17,886 nt of DNA from CAYXFZ01 sp964464385 (GTDB lineage Bacteria; Planctomycetota; UBA1135). The translations under genes and the position numbers were made by a program. Numbering within the stretch: position 1 is the first letter of the stretch; the number at the start of each line of letters is the position of its first letter. Shown here piece after piece: positions 9,001-16,717 of this stretch. The notes under the pieces are model-generated. The model saw nothing but the letters and a program-made list of their open reading frames with translations. It did not search any database and was not told where the DNA came from. Where the stretch lies: assembly GCA_964464385.1 (NCBI GenBank), contig CAYXFZ010000053.1, positions 1-17,886 on the forward strand, in the 5' to 3' direction.

Positions 9001-9120
9001 GAGGGCGACCGGAATGCGCGCGGTTGCCACCAAACTGGCCACCAGGACAGCCAAGGTCACCATGAGGACCCCAATGGGGCGATGGATGAGACGACGAAAA
9101 AGGTCTTGGAGGCCGATCAT
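6058..9120 (-). CDS. RND efflux transporter, inner-membrane subunit 2 (HAE1/AcrB-like)
   Basis: 1020 residues, the usual RND length. The topology is canonical: TM1 near residues 15-37, a porter domain, TM2-6 (about 330-540), TM7 with a second porter domain, and TM8-12 at the C-terminus. Recognisable blocks are LLPAG...AAWPGAHPNEVETRVVRPLEEEL after TM1, IGMLVDNAVVIVES in TM4 (Asp403, Asn404), FLPPIFL, and LAGIVVNNGIVLL in TM10 (Asn913/Asn914). AcrB has an Asp-Asp pair in TM4 and a Lys in TM10. Here the pair is Asp-Asn and no Lys is seen at the TM10 site, as in a large clade of less studied RND pumps. Start: ATG at 9120 overlaps the stop of RND subunit 1 as ATGA. The open frame continues upstream to 9525, but only as a shadow of the neighbour. 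It probably pairs with subunit 1 and the adaptor in proton-driven export; the substrate is unknown. Confidence 0.93.
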   Translation of the reverse strand: MIGLQDLFRRLIHRPIGVLMVTLAVLVASLVATARIPVALLPAGLSSSSIQVSAAWPGAHPNEVETRVVRPLEEELRGLKDLTEMRSRCSEGRGSVSLTFTGDTDMDVAYAEVADRIERARARLPVEVDRVLAQRWSGDAIPVLWCGILVSDEHRDSAQNWVAELLIPRLEAVDGVAQVNVHGLEPRSVRILVNQERAAAARVDLGSLFRRLQADNLSLPAGDLEEAGERWLVRVDGRFRSAQELENFPLGNGQRLADIARVLTVRSIPESFFRVDGSYALGMAINKETAANTFEVCARLRRVLEDDLPKDPILGRLQYNIFFSEGDLIGDSLRNLVQDAAWGGLLACLVLWLFLRRIGSTLLVASAIPFSVLATLAWLWASGGTFNLMSLMGITISIGMLVDNAVVIVESIVRRRERGEDVLEACVRGPADMVLAVATATLTTVIVFLPPIFLAEGRDSKIFATGIGGPLCVAILAALALAILVVPVASRFLRPPPVRRPNPQDPKGTKGPMPTLAVWALRHRVAATCLALAFLASGPLAKGNGGFQEGLSLGGTQMEYEVDFVDNASLRRRERAMLALEAPLLGTLNEALGSPNIGTSFSRGGGSLFLWPDLPPSPEAKERIESLLKEHLPKDPLYKVKIRDKFSDQGSRDRWQRLGISGPDSMVVASLAEEARSQARNMEVWEEVADRSQPAQEILVRLDRERLHRLGGTSRSILNVVEYGLRGMMVSRMQYESGDIPLIMEFDEPEYPDRERLRRIGVLATEEGRLVSLDSIAEFENRRAPAKIRRRNGKTEEILGLKHASKDLQVAGLALEELMGAVSLPEGYHWESLGGWAEFQKDSSELGVAFLLAVALVFLLMGLLFESLVLPLSVLITIPFAIVGSQWAFALTGLPMDLVGMIGMIVLAGIVVNNGIVLLDRILRLEGRGMKREEAVRQAVSDRLRPVLMTALTTIAGLLPIALSTPDGSGISFRTLAVGVSGGLAFTTFFTLWVVPLLYSLFQDLGRVLRTELLDRVVSR

Positions 9121-12100
9121 GTTCGAGCCTGTCGTCTTGCTCCCGCCACGGTAGCGTAAAAGGTGGGGATCACGATCAGGGTCAGGATGGTGGAGACCAA
9201 GAGACCGGCAATGACCACCAGGGCCATGGGGGCGCGGAGTTCCGCCCCTTGGGCGCCCCCGAGGATGGCCAAACCGGGCACGTTGGCGAACCAACCCGTC
9301 ATCGGCAACATGCCCAAAATGGTCGTGCAACTCGTCATGACAATGGGTCGGAGTCGGGCCCGACCGGCCTCCACCACGGCCTTTTCCAGGGCCATACCGG
9401 CTTTTCGATGACTGTTGATATAATGCACCAGAACGATGGCGTTGTTGACCACGATGCCGGCCAAGATGACGGTTCCCAACATGGCCACGACCGAGATCGG
9501 GGTGTCGGTCCATTTCAGGGCCCACACCACTCCAATGCCGGCCAGTGGAACCGTGGCCATGACAATGAGGGGTTGGACAAAGGATTCAAACTGAGCGGCC
9601 ATGACCGCAAAGACCAGGAACAGCGCCAAGGCCAGGGCAAATCCCAGCGAATCCAGGGCCGCTTCCATTTCCTGCTTGCGGCCACCGAGACGAAGGGTCG
9701 TGCCAGCGGGGACCGGAGTTCGGGCCAGGACGGCCTCGGTGGCCGCCGATGCACCGCCTAAATCCACCAGCCCTCCCTCCAATGCCGCTGCCAGAACCAC
9801 GACACGTTGACTCCCAATATGGCGGATTTCACTGGGACCAAAGGCAACTCGAATGTCGGCCACGGCCTCCAGCGGGAGGGGGTGCTCGGCATCGGAGTTC
9901 ACGGGGAAAGAGCGCAACATGGCGACGCGACTCCCTTGGCCAAGATTGGCGCGGATCCGAATATCCAGCCGTTCATCCTCTTCCGGAAAGGTCGTGACGA
10001 CTTCTCCCTCCACGGCCAAGCGCAGACGGGTGGCGACCTGCGCAAGATCCAACCCATGTTGGGCCAGTCGGTCCCGATCCAGGGTGATTTGCAGTTCCGG
10101 ATGGCCGCGTCGGTGGGAACTCCGTAAATCCACGATGCCGGACACCCCGGCCAGTTGCGGGGCAATTTCTTCCGCTAGGCGCGACCCCTGTTCCAGATCC
10201 TGTCCCAATATTTCGATTTCCAAGGGGGCTTCCAGGGAGAACAGGGCCGGCTTCCGGATTTCAAATCGGTTCAGGGCGGGTTCTGCCGCGAGAATGTCCC
10301 GTAAAATTCCCTCCAACTCCTCTTCGGCGTGCGGCATCTCGGTAAGGGGAGGGGTCTTGAGGAGCAAGCGGGCCACGTTCGGTCCATCGCCCTCCTCGCC
10401 AATTTCCTCTCGTGGCGAACCCACCAGGGAGGCGGTCCCTTGCGTATGCGGAAGTTGCGCCAAGCGTCGCTCTAGGGCGGCGGCCAATCGGTCGGTTTTG
10501 TCCAATGGTGTGCCAGGAGGAAAGTGCAGGAGAGCGGTCAATTCCCCTTGCCGCACCTCCGGCAGAAGTTCGGTGCCGAGACTGCTGGCGGCCAAGAAAG
10601 AAGCGAGGGCGAGCAGGGTCGTGGTCCCCAGGATGGGGGCCGGGTGGCGGATGGATCGGGTCAGGAAAACCGGATAGTGGCGATCGGCAGCACGCAAAAA
10701 CCGTCCGGTGAGAGCGGCCATGGGTCGCAGAACCAGGCCGGCCAAGAAGCCGCAGACTCCCAGGATGAGTCGGCACAACGCGCCCACAGCCCCCACGCAA
10801 TCGGCCACCAACCGACCCAGGGCCTGCAAGAGGGGGCGGCCGGGGCCAAGCAGGAAGGGGACAAAGAGCAAGGTGCCCCAAGCACCCCAAATCCGAACGC
10901 TGTCCTTGATCTCGTCGGGTACCCGCCATGCTTGGTCATTCCATTGCTCTTGCCAGGGCGCGGCAAGCATGCCCGCTCGAGTTTGAGCGGCCAATGCCAG
11001 GAAAAGAAAGAGCAGGCCCAAGATCCAAGCACGACGATTGGGTTTGCGCAGGCCGCGGAAGGGGCCGGAACGCAGGCGTGCGAAGAGGCGATGGGGCGCA
11101 TTCGCCCTGCGGTCTTCCTGAGGAGAGGGAATCAAACGTGCGGCCAGACCAGGAATGAAGAGGAGGGCCACAGCCAAGGAGAGCATGAGGGCGGCAACGA
11201 CGGTCAGGGACTGGTCCCCAAAGACCCGACCCGCAACCCCCTCGACGAAGAGGATGGGGGCGAAGACCGCAATGGTCGTCAGGGTCGAGGCGGTGACGGC
11301 CGATCCGACCTCGCGGACTCCGCGCAGGGCCGCTTCCAGCGGCGGGTCGCCCTCATCCCGGCACCGTCCCATGGATTCCAGGACCACGATGGCATTGTCC
11401 ACGAGCATTCCCACGGCCAGGGCCAATCCCCCTAAGGACATGACATTGAGGCTAACTCCGGTGGTGAACATGGCCCCGAAGGAGGCGACCATCGAGACCG
11501 GAATGGCCAAACCAATAATCCAGGTGAGGGTCGCTTGGCCCAAGAAAAGGTAGCAAACGAGAATGGCCAAGAGGCCACCCAAAATGGCGGCTCGGATCAC
11601 TTCACCAATGGCGTCCTCTACAAACAGCGATTGGTCGGAGAGCACACTCAGGTGGATTCCGGCCGGGAGTTTTTCTACCAGGGGTGGGCGGCGGGTCTGT
11701 TTGTTCTTGCCCTGGCTTTGATCCATTTCGCGGGATCCGGTTGGTTTTGCCTCGGCCTCGAAGAGCCGCTTGCGGACGGCGGCAGCCACTGCCGTTAGGT
11801 TGGCCCCGGCCTCCCGGTAGATGGCAATTTCGACTGCCTCCTGTCCGGCTACCCGCAGAATGACGTCGCGGTCCTTGGCGGTTCGCTCGACTTGGCCCAG
11901 ATCCGAGAGCCGAAGGGTGCTTTGTCCCCGGCGCACCATGGGTAGGTTTTCAATTTCCTCCAGGGTGCGAAATTCGTTCAGAGTGCGCACGACATACTCC
12001 ACTTCTCCCTCGCGAAGATTGCCGCCGGGCACGTTGATGTTCTCTTCCTGCAAGCGAGTGCGCACAAATTCCGGGGTCAATTGAGCGGCTACCAAGAGTT

Positions 12101-12671
12101 GGGGGTCCAGACGAATCTGAATTTCGTCTTCCAGTCCACCTCGCACCTGGACTGCGGCCACGCCCGTAATTCCCTCCAACTCGCGCTCGATTTCCAACTC
12201 GGCAAGATCCCGCAGGCGCACCAAATCGGAATCTCCGGCCAAGGCCAGGCGCATGACCGGGTCCAGGCTCGGGTCGTAACGCAGAATCAGGGGACGCTCG
12301 GCCCCGGCCGGAAGAAAAACACGATCCAACCGCTCGCGGACCTCCTGGACCAAGAAGGGGAGGTTGGATCCCCATGCAAATTCCAGGCGAACTTCTCCCA
12401 TGCCGGCCCGCGACGTGGAGCCCATGCGCACTAGGCCACCGACCGTCGAAAGGTTGTCCTCCAGGCGTTCGATGACCCGCTGCTCGATGTCCTCGGGCGC
12501 CGCACCGGGCCATTCCGAACGCACCCGCAATGTGGGATAATCCAGATCCGGCATGAGGTTGAATGGCAACTTGCCCAGGGAAACCAAACCAAACACGGTG
12601 GTGGCGCAAAACACCATCAGCATGCCCACCGGACGATTTACCCCAAGGGCGAGGAGACCGCCGCGCTTCAT
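9117..12671 (-). CDS. RND efflux transporter, inner-membrane subunit 1, enlarged by a hydrophobic insertion
   Basis: 1184 residues, about 150 longer than typical RND proteins. The start has the usual NRPVGMLMVF TM1 and LPFNLMPDLDYPTLRVRSEWPGAAPEDIE. TM4 reads VGMLVDNAIVVLES (Asp425, Asn426) and TM10 LAGIVVNNAIVLVHYIN (Asn1076/1077), so Asp-Asn replaces Asp-Asp and no Lys is seen in TM10. Two additions stand out: a charged insert before TM2 (around EAKPTGSREMDQSQGKNKQ), and about 110 extra residues between TM6 and TM7 (roughly 520-675) with up to three hydrophobic stretches (AWILGLLFLFLALAA; WGTLLFVPFLL; LILGVCGFLAGLVL). Start: ATG at 12671 overlaps the adaptor stop (ATGA), with AAGGTGGA (12681-12688) 9 bases upstream. 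The TGA overlaps the next pump gene in the same way. Substrate unknown. Confidence 0.93.
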   Translation of the reverse strand: MKRGGLLALGVNRPVGMLMVFCATTVFGLVSLGKLPFNLMPDLDYPTLRVRSEWPGAAPEDIEQRVIERLEDNLSTVGGLVRMGSTSRAGMGEVRLEFAWGSNLPFLVQEVRERLDRVFLPAGAERPLILRYDPSLDPVMRLALAGDSDLVRLRDLAELEIERELEGITGVAAVQVRGGLEDEIQIRLDPQLLVAAQLTPEFVRTRLQEENINVPGGNLREGEVEYVVRTLNEFRTLEEIENLPMVRRGQSTLRLSDLGQVERTAKDRDVILRVAGQEAVEIAIYREAGANLTAVAAAVRKRLFEAEAKPTGSREMDQSQGKNKQTRRPPLVEKLPAGIHLSVLSDQSLFVEDAIGEVIRAAILGGLLAILVCYLFLGQATLTWIIGLAIPVSMVASFGAMFTTGVSLNVMSLGGLALAVGMLVDNAIVVLESMGRCRDEGDPPLEAALRGVREVGSAVTASTLTTIAVFAPILFVEGVAGRVFGDQSLTVVAALMLSLAVALLFIPGLAARLIPSPQEDRRANAPHRLFARLRSGPFRGLRKPNRRAWILGLLFLFLALAAQTRAGMLAAPWQEQWNDQAWRVPDEIKDSVRIWGAWGTLLFVPFLLGPGRPLLQALGRLVADCVGAVGALCRLILGVCGFLAGLVLRPMAALTGRFLRAADRHYPVFLTRSIRHPAPILGTTTLLALASFLAASSLGTELLPEVRQGELTALLHFPPGTPLDKTDRLAAALERRLAQLPHTQGTASLVGSPREEIGEEGDGPNVARLLLKTPPLTEMPHAEEELEGILRDILAAEPALNRFEIRKPALFSLEAPLEIEILGQDLEQGSRLAEEIAPQLAGVSGIVDLRSSHRRGHPELQITLDRDRLAQHGLDLAQVATRLRLAVEGEVVTTFPEEDERLDIRIRANLGQGSRVAMLRSFPVNSDAEHPLPLEAVADIRVAFGPSEIRHIGSQRVVVLAAALEGGLVDLGGASAATEAVLARTPVPAGTTLRLGGRKQEMEAALDSLGFALALALFLVFAVMAAQFESFVQPLIVMATVPLAGIGVVWALKWTDTPISVVAMLGTVILAGIVVNNAIVLVHYINSHRKAGMALEKAVVEAGRARLRPIVMTSCTTILGMLPMTGWFANVPGLAILGGAQGAELRAPMALVVIAGLLVSTILTLIVIPTFYATVAGARRQART

Positions 12672-13780
12672 TCGACCACGTCCACCTTACTGCCGTCCTT
12701 GAGCCGTTCGCCGCCTACGACGACGACCGCATCCTGAGGTGTCAAGGATTCGGCAGCGGAGTCCGCCGCGATCACTTCCTGAAACTCGCTGTCCTCAAAA
12801 CCGAAAGCCAAGGGCAAGCGGACGGCTCGTCCCTCGCGAACGACGAAGAAAAAGGCCTGGTCGCCCTCGTGGAGAATTGCCCTTTTGGGGATCAGCAGGG
12901 CATTTTCATGTCGCTGCAGAACAATGCGCAGATGCAGCAGGATGCCGATCGGGATCCTTTCGCCGGCCTCGGGTTCGAGGATGGCCGTCACTTTTAGGGT
13001 GCCGCTTTCTTGATCCACTACGGGGGCAATGCGTTCCAAGCGGCCGCGGACCGCAAAGGACAGGGCCTCCGAAGTGCCGACCAAAGTTTGGCCCACGGCG
13101 AGGAGGGACATTTCGCGTTGCGGGCGGTGAAAAATGACTCGAGGGTGGAGGTCATCCACGACCCGAAAGGCCCGACTGGCCGGGCTGGCCGTGTCCCCGA
13201 GGGAAACTTCTCGCAAGGTGACGACCCCATCAATGGGGGACGTGACCGAGCACTGAGAGACTGCGAAGGTGGACCGATCCACGGCAACTTTGGCCGCTGC
13301 TTGGGCCGTCAGGGCCGTTACCAGGGCCTGGGCACTGGTTTCCAGGTCCCGTTTGGAAAGGAGGGATGTTCCCCCTGAAGTGGATTGTTGGGCCAGGGCC
13401 AAGTTGCGGTCGTGGTCGCGTTGGGCTCGACCAGCCTCTTGTTGCGCTTCGTCCCATCGAACTTGCGCTTCCTGCAAGCTGAGTTTTACTTCGGTATCGC
13501 GCAGGCGACACAACAGGGTGCCGGCGGCCACGCGCTGACCCTCCTCTGCGAGGATTTCCACCACCGGGCCCGTTTGCTCCGGGAAGACATCCACTTCATC
13601 CAAGGAGATCACATCGGCGATGGTCTCCAAAGTGAGTTCCATGGGCCTTTGTTGGGGTAACTCCACGCGCACCATAAGAGGGATGGGTTCCTTGGAATCT
13701 TGAGATCCGGCCGCTTCCGGGGAGCCTGGCGAGCAGGCAATCAGGAGCGGAAGGAGAAGGGGGGAGAGACGAGAATGCAT
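12668..13780 (-). CDS. RND membrane-fusion (periplasmic adaptor) lipoprotein
   Basis: 370 residues from the ATG at 13780. The N-terminus is a short lipoprotein signal (MHSRLSPLLLPLLIAC) with lipobox Leu-Ile-Ala-Cys, so Cys16 would be acylated. Next comes an HlyD/AcrA-type layout: first lipoyl half (EVDVFPEQTGPVVEILAEEGQRVAAGTLLCRL), an alpha-hairpin rich in Ala/Gln/Glu (about 100-170), a second lipoyl half (CSVTSPIDGVVTLREVSLGDTAS), and beta-barrel and membrane-proximal domains (VGQTL...GRLERIAPVVDQESGTLKVTAIL...ALLIPKRAIL). It should bridge the RND proteins to a TolC-like channel, which is not in this window. A GTG at 13807 would add nine residues but spoils the signal peptide, so the ATG is preferred although no Shine-Dalgarno is evident. 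It is the first gene of the minus-strand operon. Confidence 0.92.
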   Translation of the reverse strand: MHSRLSPLLLPLLIACSPGSPEAAGSQDSKEPIPLMVRVELPQQRPMELTLETIADVISLDEVDVFPEQTGPVVEILAEEGQRVAAGTLLCRLRDTEVKLSLQEAQVRWDEAQQEAGRAQRDHDRNLALAQQSTSGGTSLLSKRDLETSAQALVTALTAQAAAKVAVDRSTFAVSQCSVTSPIDGVVTLREVSLGDTASPASRAFRVVDDLHPRVIFHRPQREMSLLAVGQTLVGTSEALSFAVRGRLERIAPVVDQESGTLKVTAILEPEAGERIPIGILLHLRIVLQRHENALLIPKRAILHEGDQAFFFVVREGRAVRLPLAFGFEDSEFQEVIAADSAAESLTPQDAVVVVGGERLKDGSKVDVVE

Positions 13781-13841
13781 GGGCTGGCTGTTTACGTGTG
13801 GAGACACCTAACATTGTCCCATTCTTTGGCGAGTTTGTCCC
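13781..13841. promoter_or_regulatory. Divergent intergenic region between the pump operon and moeA-lnt
   Basis: Only 61 bases separate the two start codons, so both promoters must lie here or inside the neighbouring genes. I see no convincing -35/-10 pair in either direction; TAACAT at 13809-13814 is a weak -10 candidate for moeA. The 9-bp repeat listed separately occupies the moeA side and could be an operator. Confidence 0.45.
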
Positions 13842-13843
13842 AT
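13814..13843. repeat. 9-bp direct repeat at 21-bp spacing in the divergent region
   Basis: TTGTCCCAT occurs at 13814-13822 and again at 13835-13843, so the second copy runs into the moeA ATG. The 21-bp centre-to-centre distance is two helical turns, as expected for sites bound by a protein on one DNA face. Role is inferred; it may be chance. Confidence 0.5.
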
Positions 13844-15077
13844 GAGTTCTAGAACGTCCTCCTCTACCCACTCCGCTTGGAAACTTCTGCCCTATGGCCA
13901 GGCTGCCGGCCTGTTGCCCGAGGTGGCACCGGCGCCCCAATCTCAGGAAACATGCCCCCTGGCGGAGGCCGTGGGCCGGGTGTTGGCCAGCCCCTTGGTC
14001 CTGGATCGGGACGAACCCCCGGTTTCGCGGTCGGCCATGGATGGTTGGGCAGTGCGCTCGGAGGATGGGACGGCTCCGCGTTCCATCCGCGGAGTGGTGT
14101 TCGCGGGGACGGAAGAGTTTCCTCCGGTGGGCCCTGGCGAGGCCGTGGCGGTCATGACCGGGGGCACCGTACCCGAGGGGGCGGACGCCGTCGTGCCCAT
14201 CGAGCAGGCCTCGGCGGAAGAGAATCTATTGGCCCTCGATGTGGCCCCAACATTGGGCAAGCACATTCGCCGCGCCGGAGAAATGGGTTCCGCAGGGCGC
14301 GTCCTTTTGCCTGTTGGCCATCGTCTTCGGTCCACCGATGTGGTGGCCGCAGCTGGTTCGGGGGCCGACCCCTTGGCGGTCTTCCCTCGTCCCCAGGTCG
14401 CCATCCTTGCCACCGGCGATGAGGTCATTCCTTGGACGGAGCAACCCTCGGATTCTCAAGTTCGGGACTCCAATCGTTTGGCTGCAGTTCTGCAGAGTCA
14501 CTCTGCCGGAGCCGAGGTGATTTCTCAGACCCACATTCCGGATGACCCAGCCGCTATCGCGGTCCAGGTGGACTCCGCTTTGGAGCAGGCCGACTTGTTG
14601 GTCACCTTGGGCGGGGTCAGTGTGGGTCGCCGCGACCACCTGCCGCAGGTCTTTGCCGAGGCCGGGGTCGAGTGCTTGTTTCACGGCGTGGCCATGCAAC
14701 CTGGGAAACCACTCTGGGCGGGAAGGCGAGGATCGACCTTTGTCCTTGGCATGCCTGGTAATCCCGTCTCTTCCTTCGTGGCCTTCGAATTGTTTGCCGT
14801 CCCATTGTTGCGCGCTCTTGCTGGCGAACATTCCCCCGGTGCTCGCACCATGGAACTTGGGATTGCTGCCGAGGCTGTGCAATCCGGGTCGCGAGATTTG
14901 TTCTTGTTGGCATCTCTCGTAGAGGGAGAAGATTCTTCATGTCCCCGCTTGCGGCCCCGTCCGGCAATGGGGTCGGGAGATTGGACTGCCTTCGCGGGTG
15001 CCGAGGCCCTGTTGCATTTGCCTGCCTCCACTTCCGTGGCGGTCGGCGAACCCCTGTCCTTTTTGCGCCTCGGATGA
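13842..15077 (+). CDS. moeA: Molybdopterin molybdenumtransferase MoeA
   Basis: 411 residues. MoeA inserts molybdate into adenylylated molybdopterin in the last step of molybdenum cofactor synthesis, in the cytoplasm. Family motifs appear in order: RSAMDGWAV (63-71), VMTGGTVPEGADAVVPIE (104-121), AILATGDEV (187-195), the MoCF-domain TLGGVSVGRRDH (255-266), MQPGKPLWAG (285-294) and GMPGNPVSSFV (303-313). The last ~75 residues match the variable domain IV. The usual 'TSGGVS' reads TLGGVS, and Asp265 probably serves as the Asp that follows the SVG loop. The ATG at 13842 is the only start that preserves the N-terminal region; no clear Shine-Dalgarno precedes it. The stop overlaps lnt (ATGA), so the two are likely co-translated. 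No other Mo-cofactor gene or molybdoenzyme is in the window. Confidence 0.95.
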   Translation: MSSRTSSSTHSAWKLLPYGQAAGLLPEVAPAPQSQETCPLAEAVGRVLASPLVLDRDEPPVSRSAMDGWAVRSEDGTAPRSIRGVVFAGTEEFPPVGPGEAVAVMTGGTVPEGADAVVPIEQASAEENLLALDVAPTLGKHIRRAGEMGSAGRVLLPVGHRLRSTDVVAAAGSGADPLAVFPRPQVAILATGDEVIPWTEQPSDSQVRDSNRLAAVLQSHSAGAEVISQTHIPDDPAAIAVQVDSALEQADLLVTLGGVSVGRRDHLPQVFAEAGVECLFHGVAMQPGKPLWAGRRGSTFVLGMPGNPVSSFVAFELFAVPLLRALAGEHSPGARTMELGIAAEAVQSGSRDLFLLASLVEGEDSSCPRLRPRPAMGSGDWTAFAGAEALLHLPASTSVAVGEPLSFLRLG

Positions 15078-16717
15078 GTTCCCTTTCTCCTTGGTTGACC
15101 CGGGGTTGGGCGGCAAACCTGATCCTGCCCACCCTGGCCGCTCTGGTTCGGGTTGGTGCCCTGCCGGGATTTGGGCCGGGCTGGTTGATCTTGCTCTACA
15201 TCCCGTTGCGCCTGCTCTATTGGGAACACGGTGGGCGGCGTTGGGGGGATGCTTGGGGCGGTTTCTTGGCCTGTGGTCTGGCTGGAACCGTGTTGAGTTT
15301 TACCAGCCCTTGGCTGCCCCTGGGGCCCGCCATCTTGCTGGGTCCGTTTTGGATCTTGGAGGGTATGGCCTACCGCCGCCTGCGTCATTTTTTATCTCCG
15401 GCCCTGGCCGGTCCCGGGGCCGTGTTTCTTTCCGAGTGGTTCCGGGCGCATTGGCTCTTCGGTGGTTTGCCTTGGCAATCCCCGGCCTTGGGTTGGGCGG
15501 CCCTTCCGGGTGGGCCGGAGTTGGCATTTTCGGTAGGGGAGATGGGACTCACTGCCCTCGTGTTGTTGGCCGGAGGATGGCTCTGGAAACTGGGCGGGGA
15601 TCGCCAACGGCGCTGGGAACTTGTCGTCTTTCCCTTGGCACTTTTGTTGGCAGGACTCCCGGCCTTGCTGCGTCCTGCTCCGCGGCCAAATTCGGACTCG
15701 TTGGATTGCTTGGCGATTCAACCCAACATTGAAGTGGGGGAGAAGACTTCTGCTTCGGGTCCAAACCACATTTTGAATCGCCACTTGAGCTTGGCCGAAG
15801 GGGCCGTGGCGGAATCCCAAACCCGGCCAGAAATGCTGCTTTGGGCAGAGACCATGTTCCTTTTTCCCGTTTGTGCGACGGATGCCAGGGGCGAACTGCA
15901 GTTGGCCCTCCGTGGGAATCCCGAGAACCAAGCTTGGCCGGTGGCCGATGTTTTGCAACTGCAACGTGCCATTGGCCAATCTGCGGCCGCCGTGGTGCGC
16001 GAGGGTGGGTGGTTTGTGACGGGAGCTCATTTCTATCCCATGAAGGAGGGCCAAGCATCCGGTTTGTTGGGGAGCCCTCGCCACTCTTCGGTCTTGGCCA
16101 TGGATCCTGGCGGCAATTTGCGAACTCGCCGGGACAAATCACGCTTGGTGCCCTTTGGCGAACACTTGCCTTTTGGTCCTCGTTTACCGGGGGCGGCCAA
16201 GATCGCCCGCTGGATCTTTGACAACTTCGGTTTGATTCCGGATTTTCAACCGGGGGCTACCAGCTCGATTTTGGTGCTTCCTCGTGCCGACGGCAGCAAC
16301 TTACGCCTGGGCGCAGCGGTCTGTTGGGAAAACACTTTTCCCGAGGTGTTTCGGGAGCAGGCCCTAGCTGGCGCCCAGGCCTTCGTCGTTCTTTCCAATG
16401 AGGCCTGGTATGGCCTTGGCCCGGAAATGGACCAGATGTTGGCGGCCACTCGGTTCCGGGCCGCCGAGACGGGGCGGGCCATTTTGAGGGTCACCAATAC
16501 GGGCCTCACGGTCCTGGTGAATTCCCGAGGCCGGGTCCTGGCCGACCTGCCCCGAGGGACCGAGGCCCACTTGCGGAGCTCTCTCCCCCTCGTGGAGGAG
16601 GGCCTTCAAACGCCCTACTTGGGGTGGGGGTGGCGAATTTCAGGCATTTTGGCCTCTTCCTGGGGCTTTGTTCTCCTTTTGGCGCTCTTTCCACGACGCC
16701 GGAAACTCTCCACTTGA
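15074..16717 (+). CDS. lnt: Apolipoprotein N-acyltransferase
   Basis: 547 residues. Lnt transfers a fatty acyl chain from phospholipid to the free amino group of the lipid-modified Cys of lipoproteins, the last maturation step in diderm bacteria. The first ~200 residues contain about six hydrophobic segments (SEWFRAHWLFGGLPW with flanks is the conserved 'E..R......FPW' stretch). The carbon-nitrogen hydrolase domain follows, with a complete catalytic set: Glu259 (LLWAETMF), Lys355 (RRDKSRLVPFGEHLPF) and Cys417 (GAAVCWENTFPEVF). LSNEAWYG and RAAETGRAILRVTNTGLT match the substrate-loop region, and a last TM (ISGILASSWGFVLLLALF) closes the protein. Start: the open frame extends to 14939, but that part overlaps moeA; the ATG at 15074 overlaps the moeA stop as ATGA and directly precedes TM1. 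The adaptor lipoprotein encoded divergently is a plausible client. Confidence 0.95.
   Translation: MSSLSPWLTRGWAANLILPTLAALVRVGALPGFGPGWLILLYIPLRLLYWEHGGRRWGDAWGGFLACGLAGTVLSFTSPWLPLGPAILLGPFWILEGMAYRRLRHFLSPALAGPGAVFLSEWFRAHWLFGGLPWQSPALGWAALPGGPELAFSVGEMGLTALVLLAGGWLWKLGGDRQRRWELVVFPLALLLAGLPALLRPAPRPNSDSLDCLAIQPNIEVGEKTSASGPNHILNRHLSLAEGAVAESQTRPEMLLWAETMFLFPVCATDARGELQLALRGNPENQAWPVADVLQLQRAIGQSAAAVVREGGWFVTGAHFYPMKEGQASGLLGSPRHSSVLAMDPGGNLRTRRDKSRLVPFGEHLPFGPRLPGAAKIARWIFDNFGLIPDFQPGATSSILVLPRADGSNLRLGAAVCWENTFPEVFREQALAGAQAFVVLSNEAWYGLGPEMDQMLAATRFRAAETGRAILRVTNTGLTVLVNSRGRVLADLPRGTEAHLRSSLPLVEEGLQTPYLGWGWRISGILASSWGFVLLLALFPRRRKLST

Noticed and set aside
9121..9525. N-terminal extension of RND subunit 2 (open frame back to 9525)
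   Set aside because: The extra residues are His/Gly/Arg-rich noise overlapping RND subunit 1 in another frame; the ATG at 9120 gives the proper TM1 start.
14939..15073. Upstream extension of Lnt
   Set aside because: It overlaps moeA and has no Lnt-like sequence; the ATGA overlap at 15074 fits the family start.
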